A stretch of 64,000 nucleotides of DNA, taken from contig NZ_CP115397.1 in the NCBI RefSeq assembly GCF_027625995.1, forward strand, positions 124,001 through 188,000. Direction: 5' to 3'. This document shows positions 1 to 7,753 of the stretch, piece by piece; position 1 is the first letter of the stretch; every line of letters starts with the position of its first letter. Below the pieces are notes generated by a model. That model saw only the letters and a list, made by a program, of their open reading frames with translations, made no database searches and was not told the DNA's origin. The position numbers and the translations under genes were made by a program. This DNA is from Hymenobacter yonginensis. GTDB taxonomy: Bacteria > Bacteroidota > Bacteroidia > Cytophagales > Hymenobacteraceae.

Positions 1-2
1 TA

Positions 3-1172
3 TTGCAGGTGCTGGCCACCGTCAACGAAAAGCATCCGGCCCCGGAGCTGCTCACCGCCTCCCGCGACATTGCCTATGAGGTGGTGGGCACTGAAGCCAC
101 TGCTGGCAACATGGCGTATCTGCCCCTGCTGCGCCATTTCCTGCCCGATGACCGGCTGATTTCGGCCGATTGCAGCCGCTTCGCCAGCCGCCAGCCGCCA
201 CGCCCACTGGCTACTTCTAAGCTGTTATCCTCCTCATCGGCTCCGCAGTTGGATGCCACCATTGAGTGGATAAGTGCGGTGACGCACGGCCACCAGTGGG
301 TCGCTATAGGCACGCGCGACAACCGGCTGCACTTAGCGCGCGGCAACTGGTACGGCCATGTGGAATACCATTCCTGGCTGGCGGACATGAGCGGGGTATA
401 CGTGTTGCTCATAGCCGATGAACAGCACGGCAACACCATTCTGCTGCGCACATCGGAGGCGGTTGTTTTGGAAACCAAGCGGTTACCTAGAAATAAGTAT
501 TTCTCCGTTGCTCTCACCGTGGAGTGCCCGAGTTGGCTTCCCCCCTGGCCTGCTCGGGTTTGTTTGCTGCCCGGTGGCATGACAGCCACGGCGCACCTGC
601 AGGCAGCTACCATTACCGTGCAACGGTACCTGGCAGGGGGCCAAGGACTGCCTCCCTTTTATGCCCAACTAGCAGTTTCCATTGATGCTGGTGAGCAGGA
701 ATGGCCCGACGAGTTGCTCTATCGGGACGGATACTACTACAGTTGCTGGGGTAACTACGCAGTGCGGTGGGCTGAAAAAGGCATCAGCCAAGTGCATGAA
801 GTAGCCGAGGATTCCCAGGCTTTTCAGATGGCGTGGTCTTCTTACACGCCGAAGCTGCAACTAGCGGTGTTTACACCATTCAACCTGCTGCTTTGGGAAC
901 CTCACCAACGAATTAGCAAGGAACCGCTACCCGTTTACTCCCCCAACTTCATGGTCACTGGTGACATGCAGTTCGTGAGCGCAGAACACTTGGTTATGCT
1001 TGATGATTCGACCGCCGTGCTGCTTCGGATGCAGGAACAGCGATACGAGCAGATCCGGCTTATTGAATTGGAACACATACCCGTCGCCGTGCTGCGCACC
1101 ATCAACCGCCAGCAGTTTGCGCTGCTGGAAACCACGGGCCGCATCACACTGCATCAGATAGGAGATGAATAG
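3..1172 (+). CDS. large hypothetical protein, 5' end cut by window edge
   Basis: The frame is open from the first bases of the window, so the true start is probably upstream; the TTG at position 3 is only the first possible start. The 389 visible residues carry repeated hydrophobic/Trp-rich segments (WISAVTHGHQWVAIGT, YYYSCWGNYAVRW, FNLLLWEP) spaced like blades of a beta-propeller, ending in LLETTGRITLHQI. I do not recognise a catalytic motif. A propeller such as those found in MoxR/vWA-linked systems is possible but unproven. It ends about 160 bp before a broken gene on the other strand, so it seems to close its own transcription unit. Confidence 0.6.
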   Translation: MQVLATVNEKHPAPELLTASRDIAYEVVGTEATAGNMAYLPLLRHFLPDDRLISADCSRFASRQPPRPLATSKLLSSSSAPQLDATIEWISAVTHGHQWVAIGTRDNRLHLARGNWYGHVEYHSWLADMSGVYVLLIADEQHGNTILLRTSEAVVLETKRLPRNKYFSVALTVECPSWLPPWPARVCLLPGGMTATAHLQAATITVQRYLAGGQGLPPFYAQLAVSIDAGEQEWPDELLYRDGYYYSCWGNYAVRWAEKGISQVHEVAEDSQAFQMAWSSYTPKLQLAVFTPFNLLLWEPHQRISKEPLPVYSPNFMVTGDMQFVSAEHLVMLDDSTAVLLRMQEQRYEQIRLIELEHIPVAVLRTINRQQFALLETTGRITLHQIGDE

Positions 1173-1334
1173 GCTGTTTATTCCACCACCGCTTCTCTGC
1201 TGGTCGAGTGCAGCCTTTGGAGGGATTCATTTGTAAACTTTAGCTTGAACTACTTCTCTCATTTAGTTTGCGTGTAGATGAGTGTGTTGGCTAGGTCAAG
1301 TCTGACTACTTAGTCGACGAGTGAGCCGGTTTGA

Positions 1335-1835
1335 TCAGCGCCGAATGAGCAGAAGATGATGAAACGTGCCGGATGAGACGACAATGCGGACGGTGTACGT
1401 AGCAGATGCCCATGTAGCCACCGGTACAGTGAGTTGGCTAGCCGAAGATGCACCTTGCCATACATTCCGGCTCACTGCGTCAAAAACAGTCACGATAAGC
1501 CCGGATGTGGCTGCACTACCGGCTCGTACCGTCACCACGCCGGTGGCTGGCACCGGGAAAATGCTCGGCTCTATCGTAGCTGGTATTCCTGGGTTTAGGA
1601 GCGTGCCAGGCAAACCTGCCGGGGCTGCTCCCGTCAGGCCGGGCACCAGTAGGCAAGACACGCCCTCGGTAAGCGGGACGCCGGTTAGCGGATCCAGGGC
1701 GGCGGAGCCGACTAGCAAGCGCCCGGTAGGGTGAATAGAGATGAACGACACTTCCGGGTGAACCCGCACAGCGTCAGTAAATGTGTTGCCTAGGGCCCGT
1801 GCCCCCTTAGCGTCCAGCCACACTTTCAGAACCAC
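1335..1835 (-). pseudogene. 3' remnant of a T9SS-secreted beta-propeller protein
   Basis: This 166-residue frame begins only with a GTG, and an in-frame stop lies about 27 bases further upstream with no ATG between. It is therefore the tail of a once longer gene. Residues 1-70 look like the last propeller repeats (VSFISIHPTGRLLVGS, then ALDPLTGVPLTEG). Residues 90-166 match the layout of a type IX secretion C-terminal sorting domain: a short IFPVPATGVVTV strand, a central VTVFDAVSRNVW strand and a terminal TYTVRIVVSSG strand. The family normally has a long N-terminal passenger and signal peptide, both missing here. A second truncated T9SS tail lies at 44.4 kb. Confidence 0.6.
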
Positions 1836-1868
1836 GACCGCGCCACGCTTAGCATCGAGCTACCCCAT

Positions 1869-2141
1869 ATGGTTTCCCTCGACGTGTGGAAAGACTTTGC
1901 CAGCCAGGGACTTTATATATTCGATTTGCAGCCCCACGCGGGACCTTATCGAAAGATGAAACAGTCAGAAGGCGAAATACCATCAGCCCTGCAACACGAC
2001 ATTTTAGAGATTGAGCGCCTGCCTTTTTTTAATGGGATTTTCCGGCAAGTAGAAAGCATTGCCGTGGAGGACAGTAGCGAATTGACAACGACCTTGCGTC
2101 CATATATGGGCTCGTTTTGGAGATCCCGACCCTTTGGTTGA
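1869..2141 (+). CDS. small hypothetical protein, possibly a fragment
   Basis: The 90-residue frame starts at an ATG 33 bases past the divergent T9SS remnant and ends in a run (SFWRSRPFG) that reads like an out-of-frame tail. The N-terminal part (LDVWKDFASQGLYIFDLQP) is plausible protein. No family is recognised. It may be the remains of an accessory gene from the same disturbed stretch. Confidence 0.3.
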   Translation: MVSLDVWKDFASQGLYIFDLQPHAGPYRKMKQSEGEIPSALQHDILEIERLPFFNGIFRQVESIAVEDSSELTTTLRPYMGSFWRSRPFG

Positions 2142-2157
2142 ACTTCTGTGGCGTAGG

Positions 2158-2388
2158 TTATTCTTCCCGCACCGTGATGTAGCCTTCCGTCCACTCGCGC
2201 CTATCTAGCTCATAAGTAGAAATCTCTAACCCTGCTGGCTGGTCTCTGAAGCCTGGCTGTGTTAAGCTGGCGTCTAAGGCTTCTTCAGCCTTTAGGTAGC
2301 TGGAGTAGACTCCCAAGAGTTTGACATCCTCGCCGCTTGGTAAATCCTCGTCTTCGTGAGTATGCCATAAGAAGAACACATGTGTCAT
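2158..2388 (-). CDS. DUF7336-like small protein
   Basis: A 76-residue soluble protein that opens with MTHVFFLWHTHEDEDLPSGEDVK, then LLGVYSSYLKAEEAL, QPGFRDQP, and ends ELDRREWTEGYITV. This order (VxxLWHxHE, GEDxKLLGVYSS, PGFRD, WTEGYxTV) is, from memory, that of the DUF7336 family, short proteins of unknown role often found among immunity and accessory genes. The length fits. It sits with other small unlinked genes before the polysaccharide locus. No cassette repeat was found on either side. Confidence 0.6.
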   Translation of the reverse strand: MTHVFFLWHTHEDEDLPSGEDVKLLGVYSSYLKAEEALDASLTQPGFRDQPAGLEISTYELDRREWTEGYITVREE

Positions 2389-2489
2389 GACAGAGCGCTG
2401 TTTGTTTTAGGGTAATGTAAGGCTCTTTACGCTAAAGCACTTTCTAAAGAAATAAGGCCTGGAAATTTGCGACGTTAGTAGGTTTGCGC

Positions 2490-2903
2490 ATGGCGCGGGC
2501 AATAGAACACACCACCCTGAATGAACAGACTGCTGAGTTATTAGCAAGGGAAGCCATTCCCCAGTTAGTGTTCATGTTTGGAAACGCGAGGGCATCAGAC
2601 TCAACGCTGTTGCAAGTGCTCGCCGGTGGCCTCGATACTCTTCTCTACCATCAACCTGTGAAGGCAGCATATTCTTTCCGCATCTGGCTCGATAACCCTG
2701 TCTGGAGTAGCACCGACACAACACACTTGGCAACCTTTATGGAGCAAATTGCCGACCGACTAAACACAGACAAGGGGCTACAGCAGCAGTTCATTGCGGA
2801 GATACTACGTGCTCCTGCTTATCAATCTGATTCTCTGCGGCCGCGGGGTGATGAAGAAGGCCGATTGTTTCCTCTTTTCAATCTTGCCATAGAGCTTTGG
2901 TAA
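2490..2903 (+). CDS. hypothetical protein
   Basis: The 137-residue protein starts at the ATG at 2490; a TTG two codons earlier is also in frame. It has no signal peptide or membrane segment and appears mainly alpha-helical (NEQTAELLAREAIPQLVFMFGN, HLATFMEQIADRLNTDKGLQQQF). No family is recognised. Gene size and isolation resemble the immunity-like cassettes further right, but the flanks lack the repeat. Confidence 0.5.
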   Translation: MARAIEHTTLNEQTAELLAREAIPQLVFMFGNARASDSTLLQVLAGGLDTLLYHQPVKAAYSFRIWLDNPVWSSTDTTHLATFMEQIADRLNTDKGLQQQFIAEILRAPAYQSDSLRPRGDEEGRLFPLFNLAIELW

Positions 2904-2973
2904 TCGCCCGTTTTTGTAAACTAGCTCCAAAGAATGGAGGTTGCAGCTAATTCCCCTTATTCAAACTTGTCCG

Positions 2974-3717
2974 ATGCGGCCTCTCCTGTTTTTCCTGTAC
3001 TTGTTGCGCATGTGCTGCCCAGCATTCGTACAAACTGGCCGTCCCATACCAACTGTCTCCGTGCGCGGAGGAGTATACAGCCAGCAGGATAGCATCATAG
3101 GCATGCGCGGGGCGGAGGTAATCTGCCGCCCCGCAAACGACTCAGTCGCCGCTCCGTACCGCGTCTGTACAGAACAGGATGGCTCCTATCTACTGCTTGT
3201 CTCTGGCTGTCGCTCCTACCGGATGGGCGTGCAGTATAGCGGGCAGCGGGTGGCACACCGGGACGTGTCAGTGCCCGTCGCAGGTGTGGTGCGGGCGAGC
3301 TTTTTCATGGACTACACCCAAGACCCCAGTGGGTTCGGTGCCATCATAGAGCCAGCTACGGTTCCGCCATTATTTTTTTCAGTTCGCCAGCGCACCTTGC
3401 GGTCAGAGGGGCGGGCCTTGCTCATGAAACTGGGCCGTATGCTGCGGGACCAGCCGGCGCTGCGGGTTCGGGTGGAAGGTCACGCCGACGCCAGAGAAGC
3501 GCCTGTCCACCACCCTGCCCCGGCCAGGTACTTGCAGCAGTTAAGCGCGCAGCGGACAGCTACCGTGGCCAGTTACCTGCGTGACCTGGGTGTGTCAGCG
3601 GCAAGAGTGATGGAAGTGGCTTATGGCACCAGCCAACCAGCAGCCTCCAGCGACGACTCGGAGAATCGGCAATTGAACCGACGCGTGGAGTTGGAGTTGG
3701 AAGGTTTGCGCCCATAG
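2974..3717 (+). CDS. OmpA-family protein with carboxypeptidase-like N-terminal domain
   Basis: The 247-residue protein begins with a hydrophobic export signal (RPLLFFLYLLRMCC), so it is probably periplasmic or outer-membrane bound. Residues about 30-110 resemble a beta-sandwich carboxypeptidase regulatory/CNA-B fold (GAEVICRPAN, DGSYLLLVSGCRSYRMGVQYSGQ). Residues about 125-247 form an OmpA C-terminal peptidoglycan-binding domain: a phenylalanine strand, LRVRVEGHADA, LSAQRTATVASYLRDLGVSAARV and NRQLNRRVELEL. Such proteins tether the outer membrane to peptidoglycan. The ATG at 2974 is preferred over a TTG at 2941 because it places the signal peptide at the N-terminus. Confidence 0.8.
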   Translation: MRPLLFFLYLLRMCCPAFVQTGRPIPTVSVRGGVYSQQDSIIGMRGAEVICRPANDSVAAPYRVCTEQDGSYLLLVSGCRSYRMGVQYSGQRVAHRDVSVPVAGVVRASFFMDYTQDPSGFGAIIEPATVPPLFFSVRQRTLRSEGRALLMKLGRMLRDQPALRVRVEGHADAREAPVHHPAPARYLQQLSAQRTATVASYLRDLGVSAARVMEVAYGTSQPAASSDDSENRQLNRRVELELEGLRP

Positions 3718-4031
3718 GAGCGCAAAGGAAACAGCAGCAGTTTTCATCAGGGCAAACATATTCTCGTTTTGCCTTTCGGGCCCTTTTCGCTGGGCTTCCG
3801 CAACCTCACACCTCTGCCCATCAGCCAACGAGCTGCACTGCTCATCATCGCAGCGTGGTCATCCGTGCGAAAGGAAACGCATAAAGAGCAGGTCTGACTT
3901 TGATCTATCCTTTAAAAGCACCCCGTTTCATTCTACAACCCCTACTTACAAAAACGGGGCGTTGGGGTTCGGAAAACCGGCATCTGGTAAACTTTCGGGC
4001 AGTTGGGCGGGCGGCGGCTTAGTTTCCGTCC
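3718..4031. other. intergenic gap before the polysaccharide operon
   Basis: No convincing gene. A CCCCGTTT/AAACGGGG inverted pair (3921-3928 and 3952-3959, 23-base loop) could be a weak terminator or operator. The promoter of the plus-strand polysaccharide operon should lie here, but no clear Bacteroidota -33/-7 pair was identified. Confidence 0.4.
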
Positions 4032-4949
4032 ATGTCTACGCCGCCGCTCGTTTCCATCGTCTCCATCAGCTACAACAACGCCCGCGTGACCTGCGAGATG
4101 CTGGCCTCGCTGCGCCGCCTTACCTACCCGCGGGTGGAGGTGATTGTGGTGGACAACGCCTCGCCCACGGAAGACCCCGCCCCGATTGCCGAGCAGTATC
4201 CGGAGGTACGGCTGCTGCGCTCAGCGCAGAATCTGGGCTTTGCGGGCGGCAACAACCTGGGTTTGCGCGCCGCCCGCGGGGCCTACGTGCTCTTCCTCAA
4301 CAACGACACCGAGGTGGAGCCCGGCCTGCTGGAGCCGCTGCTGGCCGCGTTCCGGGCCCACCCGCGCGCCGGCATCGTCTCGCCCAAAATCGTGTTCCAC
4401 CACTCGCCCGGCCGCCTCATCCAGTACGCCGGCTGCGCGGGCATCAGCCCCTGGACCGGGCGCGGGCGCACCATCGGCAGCCAGGAGCCCGACCGGGGCC
4501 AGCACAACGGCAGCTACCGCACGGGCTTGGCGCACGGGGCCTGCATGCTGCTGCCCATGGCCGTTATCCGGCAGGTGGGCCTGATGCCGGAGCAGTACTT
4601 TCTCTACTACGAGGAGCACGACTGGTGCCAGATGGTGCAGCGCGCCGGCTACGAGTGCCACTACGTGGGCAGCACCACGGTGTATCACAAGGAATCGGTA
4701 TCGGTGGGGCGGGCCTCGGCGCTCAAAACCCACTACCAGTACCGCAACCGGCTGCTGTACATGCGCCGCAACCTGCGCGGGCTGCAGTTCTGGGTGGGGG
4801 CGCTGTACTTCCTGCTGCTGGCCGTGCCCCGGCACGCGCTGCGCTTCGGGCTGAGCCGGCAGACCGACCACCTGCGGGCCCTCTGGCGCGGCCTGCGCTG
4901 GCACCTGCGGCCCCGCAACGTGCACCACAACCAGTTTCTGGCGGCCTGA
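4032..4949 (+). CDS. glycosyltransferase family 2, rhamnosyltransferase-like
   Basis: First gene of the plus-strand exopolysaccharide operon. The 305-residue enzyme has a GT-A fold: SIVSISYNNARVT at the N-terminus, VIVVDNASPTEDP, NLGFAGGNNLGLRAARG, then the metal/nucleotide motif LFLNNDTEVEPG. FLYYEEHDWCQMVQRAG is the usual EEDWC acceptor-side motif of WbbL/RfbN-type rhamnosyltransferases. A C-terminal segment (YRNRLLYMRRN, FWVGALYFLLLAV) probably sits on the inner membrane. It should add one sugar to the undecaprenyl-linked repeat unit; the sugar cannot be read from sequence. The next gene follows 40 bases later. Confidence 0.9.
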   Translation: MSTPPLVSIVSISYNNARVTCEMLASLRRLTYPRVEVIVVDNASPTEDPAPIAEQYPEVRLLRSAQNLGFAGGNNLGLRAARGAYVLFLNNDTEVEPGLLEPLLAAFRAHPRAGIVSPKIVFHHSPGRLIQYAGCAGISPWTGRGRTIGSQEPDRGQHNGSYRTGLAHGACMLLPMAVIRQVGLMPEQYFLYYEEHDWCQMVQRAGYECHYVGSTTVYHKESVSVGRASALKTHYQYRNRLLYMRRNLRGLQFWVGALYFLLLAVPRHALRFGLSRQTDHLRALWRGLRWHLRPRNVHHNQFLAA

Positions 4950-4989
4950 TGCCGCCGCCGCGTTTTCTTACCCCTAACCTCTCGCGACC

Positions 4990-5625
4990 ATGATTTCCGC
5001 TTCCCTCACCGGCTTTACGCCCCTGCTGCAGCGCCGTCTCGCCCGACTGCAGCAGCAGCAGCCCACGCTGGCCGGCCCCGGCCTGTGGCTGGGCCTGCTG
5101 CAGGATCTGTGCGCGGGCCTGGGCCGCCTGGTGGCCGCCCGCTACTACCTGCGCGGGGTGGAGCGGGGCCGGCTGGTATCGGTGAAGGGGCGGCCCCGGC
5201 TGCGCAACGCCGGGCGCATCGTGCTCGGCCACGAGGTGCGGGTGTGGTCGGAGGTGAGCCCGGTGAAGCTGTTCGTGGGCCGTGGTGCGACGCTACGTGT
5301 GGGTGACAACACCCGCCTGAACGGCGTGCACATCTCGGTGAGCGTGGGCGTGGACATCGGCCGCAACGTGCGCATCGGGCCCAACGTGGTGATTCTGGAC
5401 GACGACTTTCACGATGCCGCCGACCACAATGCCCCCGGCCGCGCCGCCGCCATCCGCATCGACGACGACGTGTGGCTGGCCACGGGGGCCACGGTGCTCA
5501 AGGGCGTGCACATCGGCCGGGGCGCGGCGGTGGCCGCCGGGGCGGTGGTCACCAAGGATGTACCGCCCTACACGCTGGTTGCCGGCGTGCCCGCCAAATC
5601 CATTCGCATCCTCCGCCATGACTAA
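4990..5625 (+). CDS. left-handed beta-helix (hexapeptide) acyltransferase
   Basis: A 211-residue acyltransferase of the LacA/WcaF/NodL type. Hexapeptide turns run from about residue 95 to 205 (VGRGATLRVGDNTRLNGVHISV, DIGRNVRIGPNVVI). The conserved LDDDFHDA stretch holds the probable catalytic histidine, and WLATGATVLKGVHIGRGAAVAAGAVVTKDVPPYTLVAGVPAK is the family signature. It most likely O-acetylates a sugar of the polysaccharide with acetyl-CoA. Its last codons overlap the start of the next gene by 8 bases, pointing to translational coupling. Confidence 0.9.
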   Translation: MISASLTGFTPLLQRRLARLQQQQPTLAGPGLWLGLLQDLCAGLGRLVAARYYLRGVERGRLVSVKGRPRLRNAGRIVLGHEVRVWSEVSPVKLFVGRGATLRVGDNTRLNGVHISVSVGVDIGRNVRIGPNVVILDDDFHDAADHNAPGRAAAIRIDDDVWLATGATVLKGVHIGRGAAVAAGAVVTKDVPPYTLVAGVPAKSIRILRHD

Positions 5626-6856
5626 CACCCTGCTGCTGCTGGCCAGCCTGCCGCTGTACGTGGCCGCCGCCTACGCCGTGTTCAACGTGCTCTACCTGCT
5701 GATTTTCGCCCTGGCCGGCCACCTGCCTGCCCGCCGCAGGGCAGTGGCCGCCCCGGCCCCGGAGCCCGCTTCCCCGCGCCGGTTCTGCGTGCTGATGCCG
5801 GCCTACCGCGCCGATGCCGTGATTCGGGAAACGGCCCCGGCGGCCCTGGCCTGCGCCCGCGCCTACGCCGGGCTGGCCGAGGTGTGCGTGGTGGCCGACG
5901 GCCTGCGCCCCGGCACCGTGGCCGCCCTGCGCGCCGAAGGCGTCATGGTGGTGGAAGTGGCCTTTGCCCGCAGCACCAAGGGCAAGGCCCTGCGCGCCGC
6001 CCTGGCCGCGTTGCCCCCCACGGCCTTCGACGCGGCCGTGGTACTGGACGTGGACAACGAAATGGCCCCCGATTTCCTGCCGCAGATTGATGCCGCGCTG
6101 GCCGTCGGCTACCGGGTGGTGCAGGGCCACCGCATGGCAAAAAACCTGGATTCGCCCTTTGCCGTGCTCGACGCCTGCAACGAGGAAATCAACAACCATA
6201 TCTTCCGGCTGGGCCACGCCCGGCTCGGGCTGTCGGCCTCGCTCATCGGCTCGGGCATGGCCTTCGACTACGGCTACCTGCGCCACCTGCTCCACGACAT
6301 CGGCGAAACCACCGGCGAGGACAAGGAAATCGACTTCCGCATCCTACGCGCCGGGACGCCCATTGCCTACCTGCCCACGGCCCACGTGCTCGATGAGAAG
6401 ACCGGCAGCGCGGCCGCCTTCGGCACCCAGCGTACCCGCTGGATGGCCGCGCAGTGGGAGTTTCTGTGCAAGTACGGCCGCGAGGGGCTGGGCCAGCTCG
6501 GGCGCGGCAACCACGCCTTCGGCGACAAGATTCTCCAGTCGGCGCTGCTGCCGCGGGTACTGCTGCTGGGGCTGCTGGGCGCGCTGCTGCTGCTGACGGG
6601 CGGATTGCAGGCGGCCGGGCTGGCGCTGGGGCCGCCGCCGCTGCTCTGGGCCGGGCTGCTGGCCGGCACCGGGCTGGCGCTGCTGCTGGCGCTGCCGGCA
6701 CGGCTGTACTGCTGGCCGGTGCTGCGGGCGCTAACTCACCTGCCGCTGGCGCTGGGCGCGATGGTGCTGGCCCTGCTGCGGCTGAAGCGCGCCCGCCTCT
6801 CGTTTCTGCCCACCCCGCACGCCGTCCGCGCCGGGCAGGCCGCGCCCGTTCGCTAA
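5618..6856 (+). CDS. processive-type membrane glycosyltransferase family 2
   Basis: The start is set at the ATG at 5618, inside the end of the acyltransferase frame, because the protein then begins with a membrane segment (LLLLASLPLYVAAAYAVFNVLYLLIF). The cytosolic GT2 domain has RFCVLMPAYRADAVI, the DVDNEMAPDF metal motif, TTGEDKEIDFRILRAG and QRTRWMAAQWEF, equivalent to the Q-x-x-R-W signature of hyaluronan/cellulose-synthase-like enzymes. Two or three further hydrophobic helices follow. The full length is 412 residues. It may extend or add a beta-linked sugar at the inner membrane. Adjacent acyltransferases suggest decoration of the product. Confidence 0.88.
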   Translation: MTNTLLLLASLPLYVAAAYAVFNVLYLLIFALAGHLPARRRAVAAPAPEPASPRRFCVLMPAYRADAVIRETAPAALACARAYAGLAEVCVVADGLRPGTVAALRAEGVMVVEVAFARSTKGKALRAALAALPPTAFDAAVVLDVDNEMAPDFLPQIDAALAVGYRVVQGHRMAKNLDSPFAVLDACNEEINNHIFRLGHARLGLSASLIGSGMAFDYGYLRHLLHDIGETTGEDKEIDFRILRAGTPIAYLPTAHVLDEKTGSAAAFGTQRTRWMAAQWEFLCKYGREGLGQLGRGNHAFGDKILQSALLPRVLLLGLLGALLLLTGGLQAAGLALGPPPLLWAGLLAGTGLALLLALPARLYCWPVLRALTHLPLALGAMVLALLRLKRARLSFLPTPHAVRAGQAAPVR

Positions 6857-6861
6857 TAGCC

Positions 6862-6948
6862 ATGCCCTGGGAAATCGTGGCCCTGCCCGCACTGCTCTGT
6901 TTCGTTTTTGGCTGCTGGATGGGCCTGCGCGCCCACGCCCGCCGCTGA
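6862..6948 (+). CDS. 28-residue single-span membrane peptide
   Basis: A short frame begins 6 bases after the glycosyltransferase stop and encodes MPWEIVALPALLCFVFGCW followed by MGLRAHARR. It is one hydrophobic helix with an arginine-rich cytoplasmic end, the usual shape of a small membrane protein. It lies within the operon and ends 25 bases before the next start. Its tight placement supports a real gene, but a 28-residue frame can arise by chance in DNA of this GC content. Confidence 0.4.
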   Translation: MPWEIVALPALLCFVFGCWMGLRAHARR

Positions 6949-6973
6949 TGTATCCTCTTTTTCTCCCCGCATC

Positions 6974-7642
6974 ATGTCCCTCTCCGCTACTCTGGATTCT
7001 GCTGCTGCCCCGGCTGCCGGCCGCCTGGCCGCGCTGGCCGGGCGCATCAAGCGCAGCCCGCACTTGAAGAAGCTGGCCGCCTGGCTGCTGTTTCAGCCCC
7101 GCCGCTCCCGGCCCCGGGTTTGGATGAAGTGGCTGGCTAACCCCTTCGTGCACCATTATGCCCCCGGCTCGCTGGTGCGCCGCGCCCGCCGCGACCTGGT
7201 GCCCTTCCACGCCTTCAGCCTGGGCCGGGACTCCATCCTGGAAGACCAGGTAACGGTGGCCAACGGCATGGGTGGCATTCACATCGGCAACCGCACGCTC
7301 ATCGGCATCGGTGACGTGCTCATCGGGCCCGTGCGCATCGGTCACCACGTGATTCTGGCCCAGCACGTGGTGCTCTCCGGACTGAACCACGGCTACCAGG
7401 ACCCGGCCCGGCCCATCCGCGACCAGCCCTGCACGGCGGCCGAAATCGTGGTGGAGGATGAGGTCTGGATCGGGGCCAACGTGGTGGTGACGGCCGGCGT
7501 GCGCATTGGCCGGCACGCGGTGGTGGCCGGCGGCAGCGTGGTGACCAGGGACGTGCCAGCCTACTCGGTGGTGGCCGGCAACCCCGCCCGGGTGCTGCGC
7601 CAGCTCAACCCCGCCACCGGCCAGTGGGAACGGGTGGAGTAG
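6974..7642 (+). CDS. second hexapeptide acyltransferase
   Basis: A 222-residue WcaF/NodL-type acyltransferase. The N-terminal 60 residues are basic and helical (GRIKRSPHLKKLAAWLLFQPRRS), followed by beta-helix turns (IHIGNRTLIGIGDVLIGPVRIGHHVILAQHVVL). SGLNHGYQDP carries the probable catalytic histidine, and VWIGANVVVTAGVRIGRHAVVAGGSVVTRDVPAYSVVAGNPARV closes the helix. The start at 6974 is chosen because the preceding residues in this frame are the alternative reading of the 28-residue peptide. It presumably acetylates a different sugar or position from the 4990 enzyme. Confidence 0.88.
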   Translation: MSLSATLDSAAAPAAGRLAALAGRIKRSPHLKKLAAWLLFQPRRSRPRVWMKWLANPFVHHYAPGSLVRRARRDLVPFHAFSLGRDSILEDQVTVANGMGGIHIGNRTLIGIGDVLIGPVRIGHHVILAQHVVLSGLNHGYQDPARPIRDQPCTAAEIVVEDEVWIGANVVVTAGVRIGRHAVVAGGSVVTRDVPAYSVVAGNPARVLRQLNPATGQWERVE

Positions 7643-7718
7643 TTGGTAGTTGCTGGTTGTCAGTTGTCAGTTAATGCCGCATTGGTTTCGTCTGCATTGA
7701 CAATCAGCAACTACCAAC
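7642..7718. repeat. 20-bp imperfect inverted repeat
   Basis: Arms at 7642-7661 and 7699-7718 pair at 19 of 20 positions, separated by 37 bases. Further GTTGTCAGTT/AACTGACAAC copies lie inside and just after the arms, to about 7747. The element fills the whole gap between the acyltransferase and the next glycosyltransferase. It may be a terminator or a dispersed mobile repeat; the multiple CAACTGACAAC-type units favour a dispersed repeat. Confidence 0.6.
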
Positions 7719-7753
7719 TGACAACCAATAACGATAACTGACAACTAAAAACC

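Noticed and set aside
2903-2940. Possible reversed repeat after the 2490 gene (CGCCCGTTTTTGTAAAC)
   Set aside because: It lacks the ACCGTTTT core, so it cannot be counted, although the neighbouring small genes resemble cassettes.
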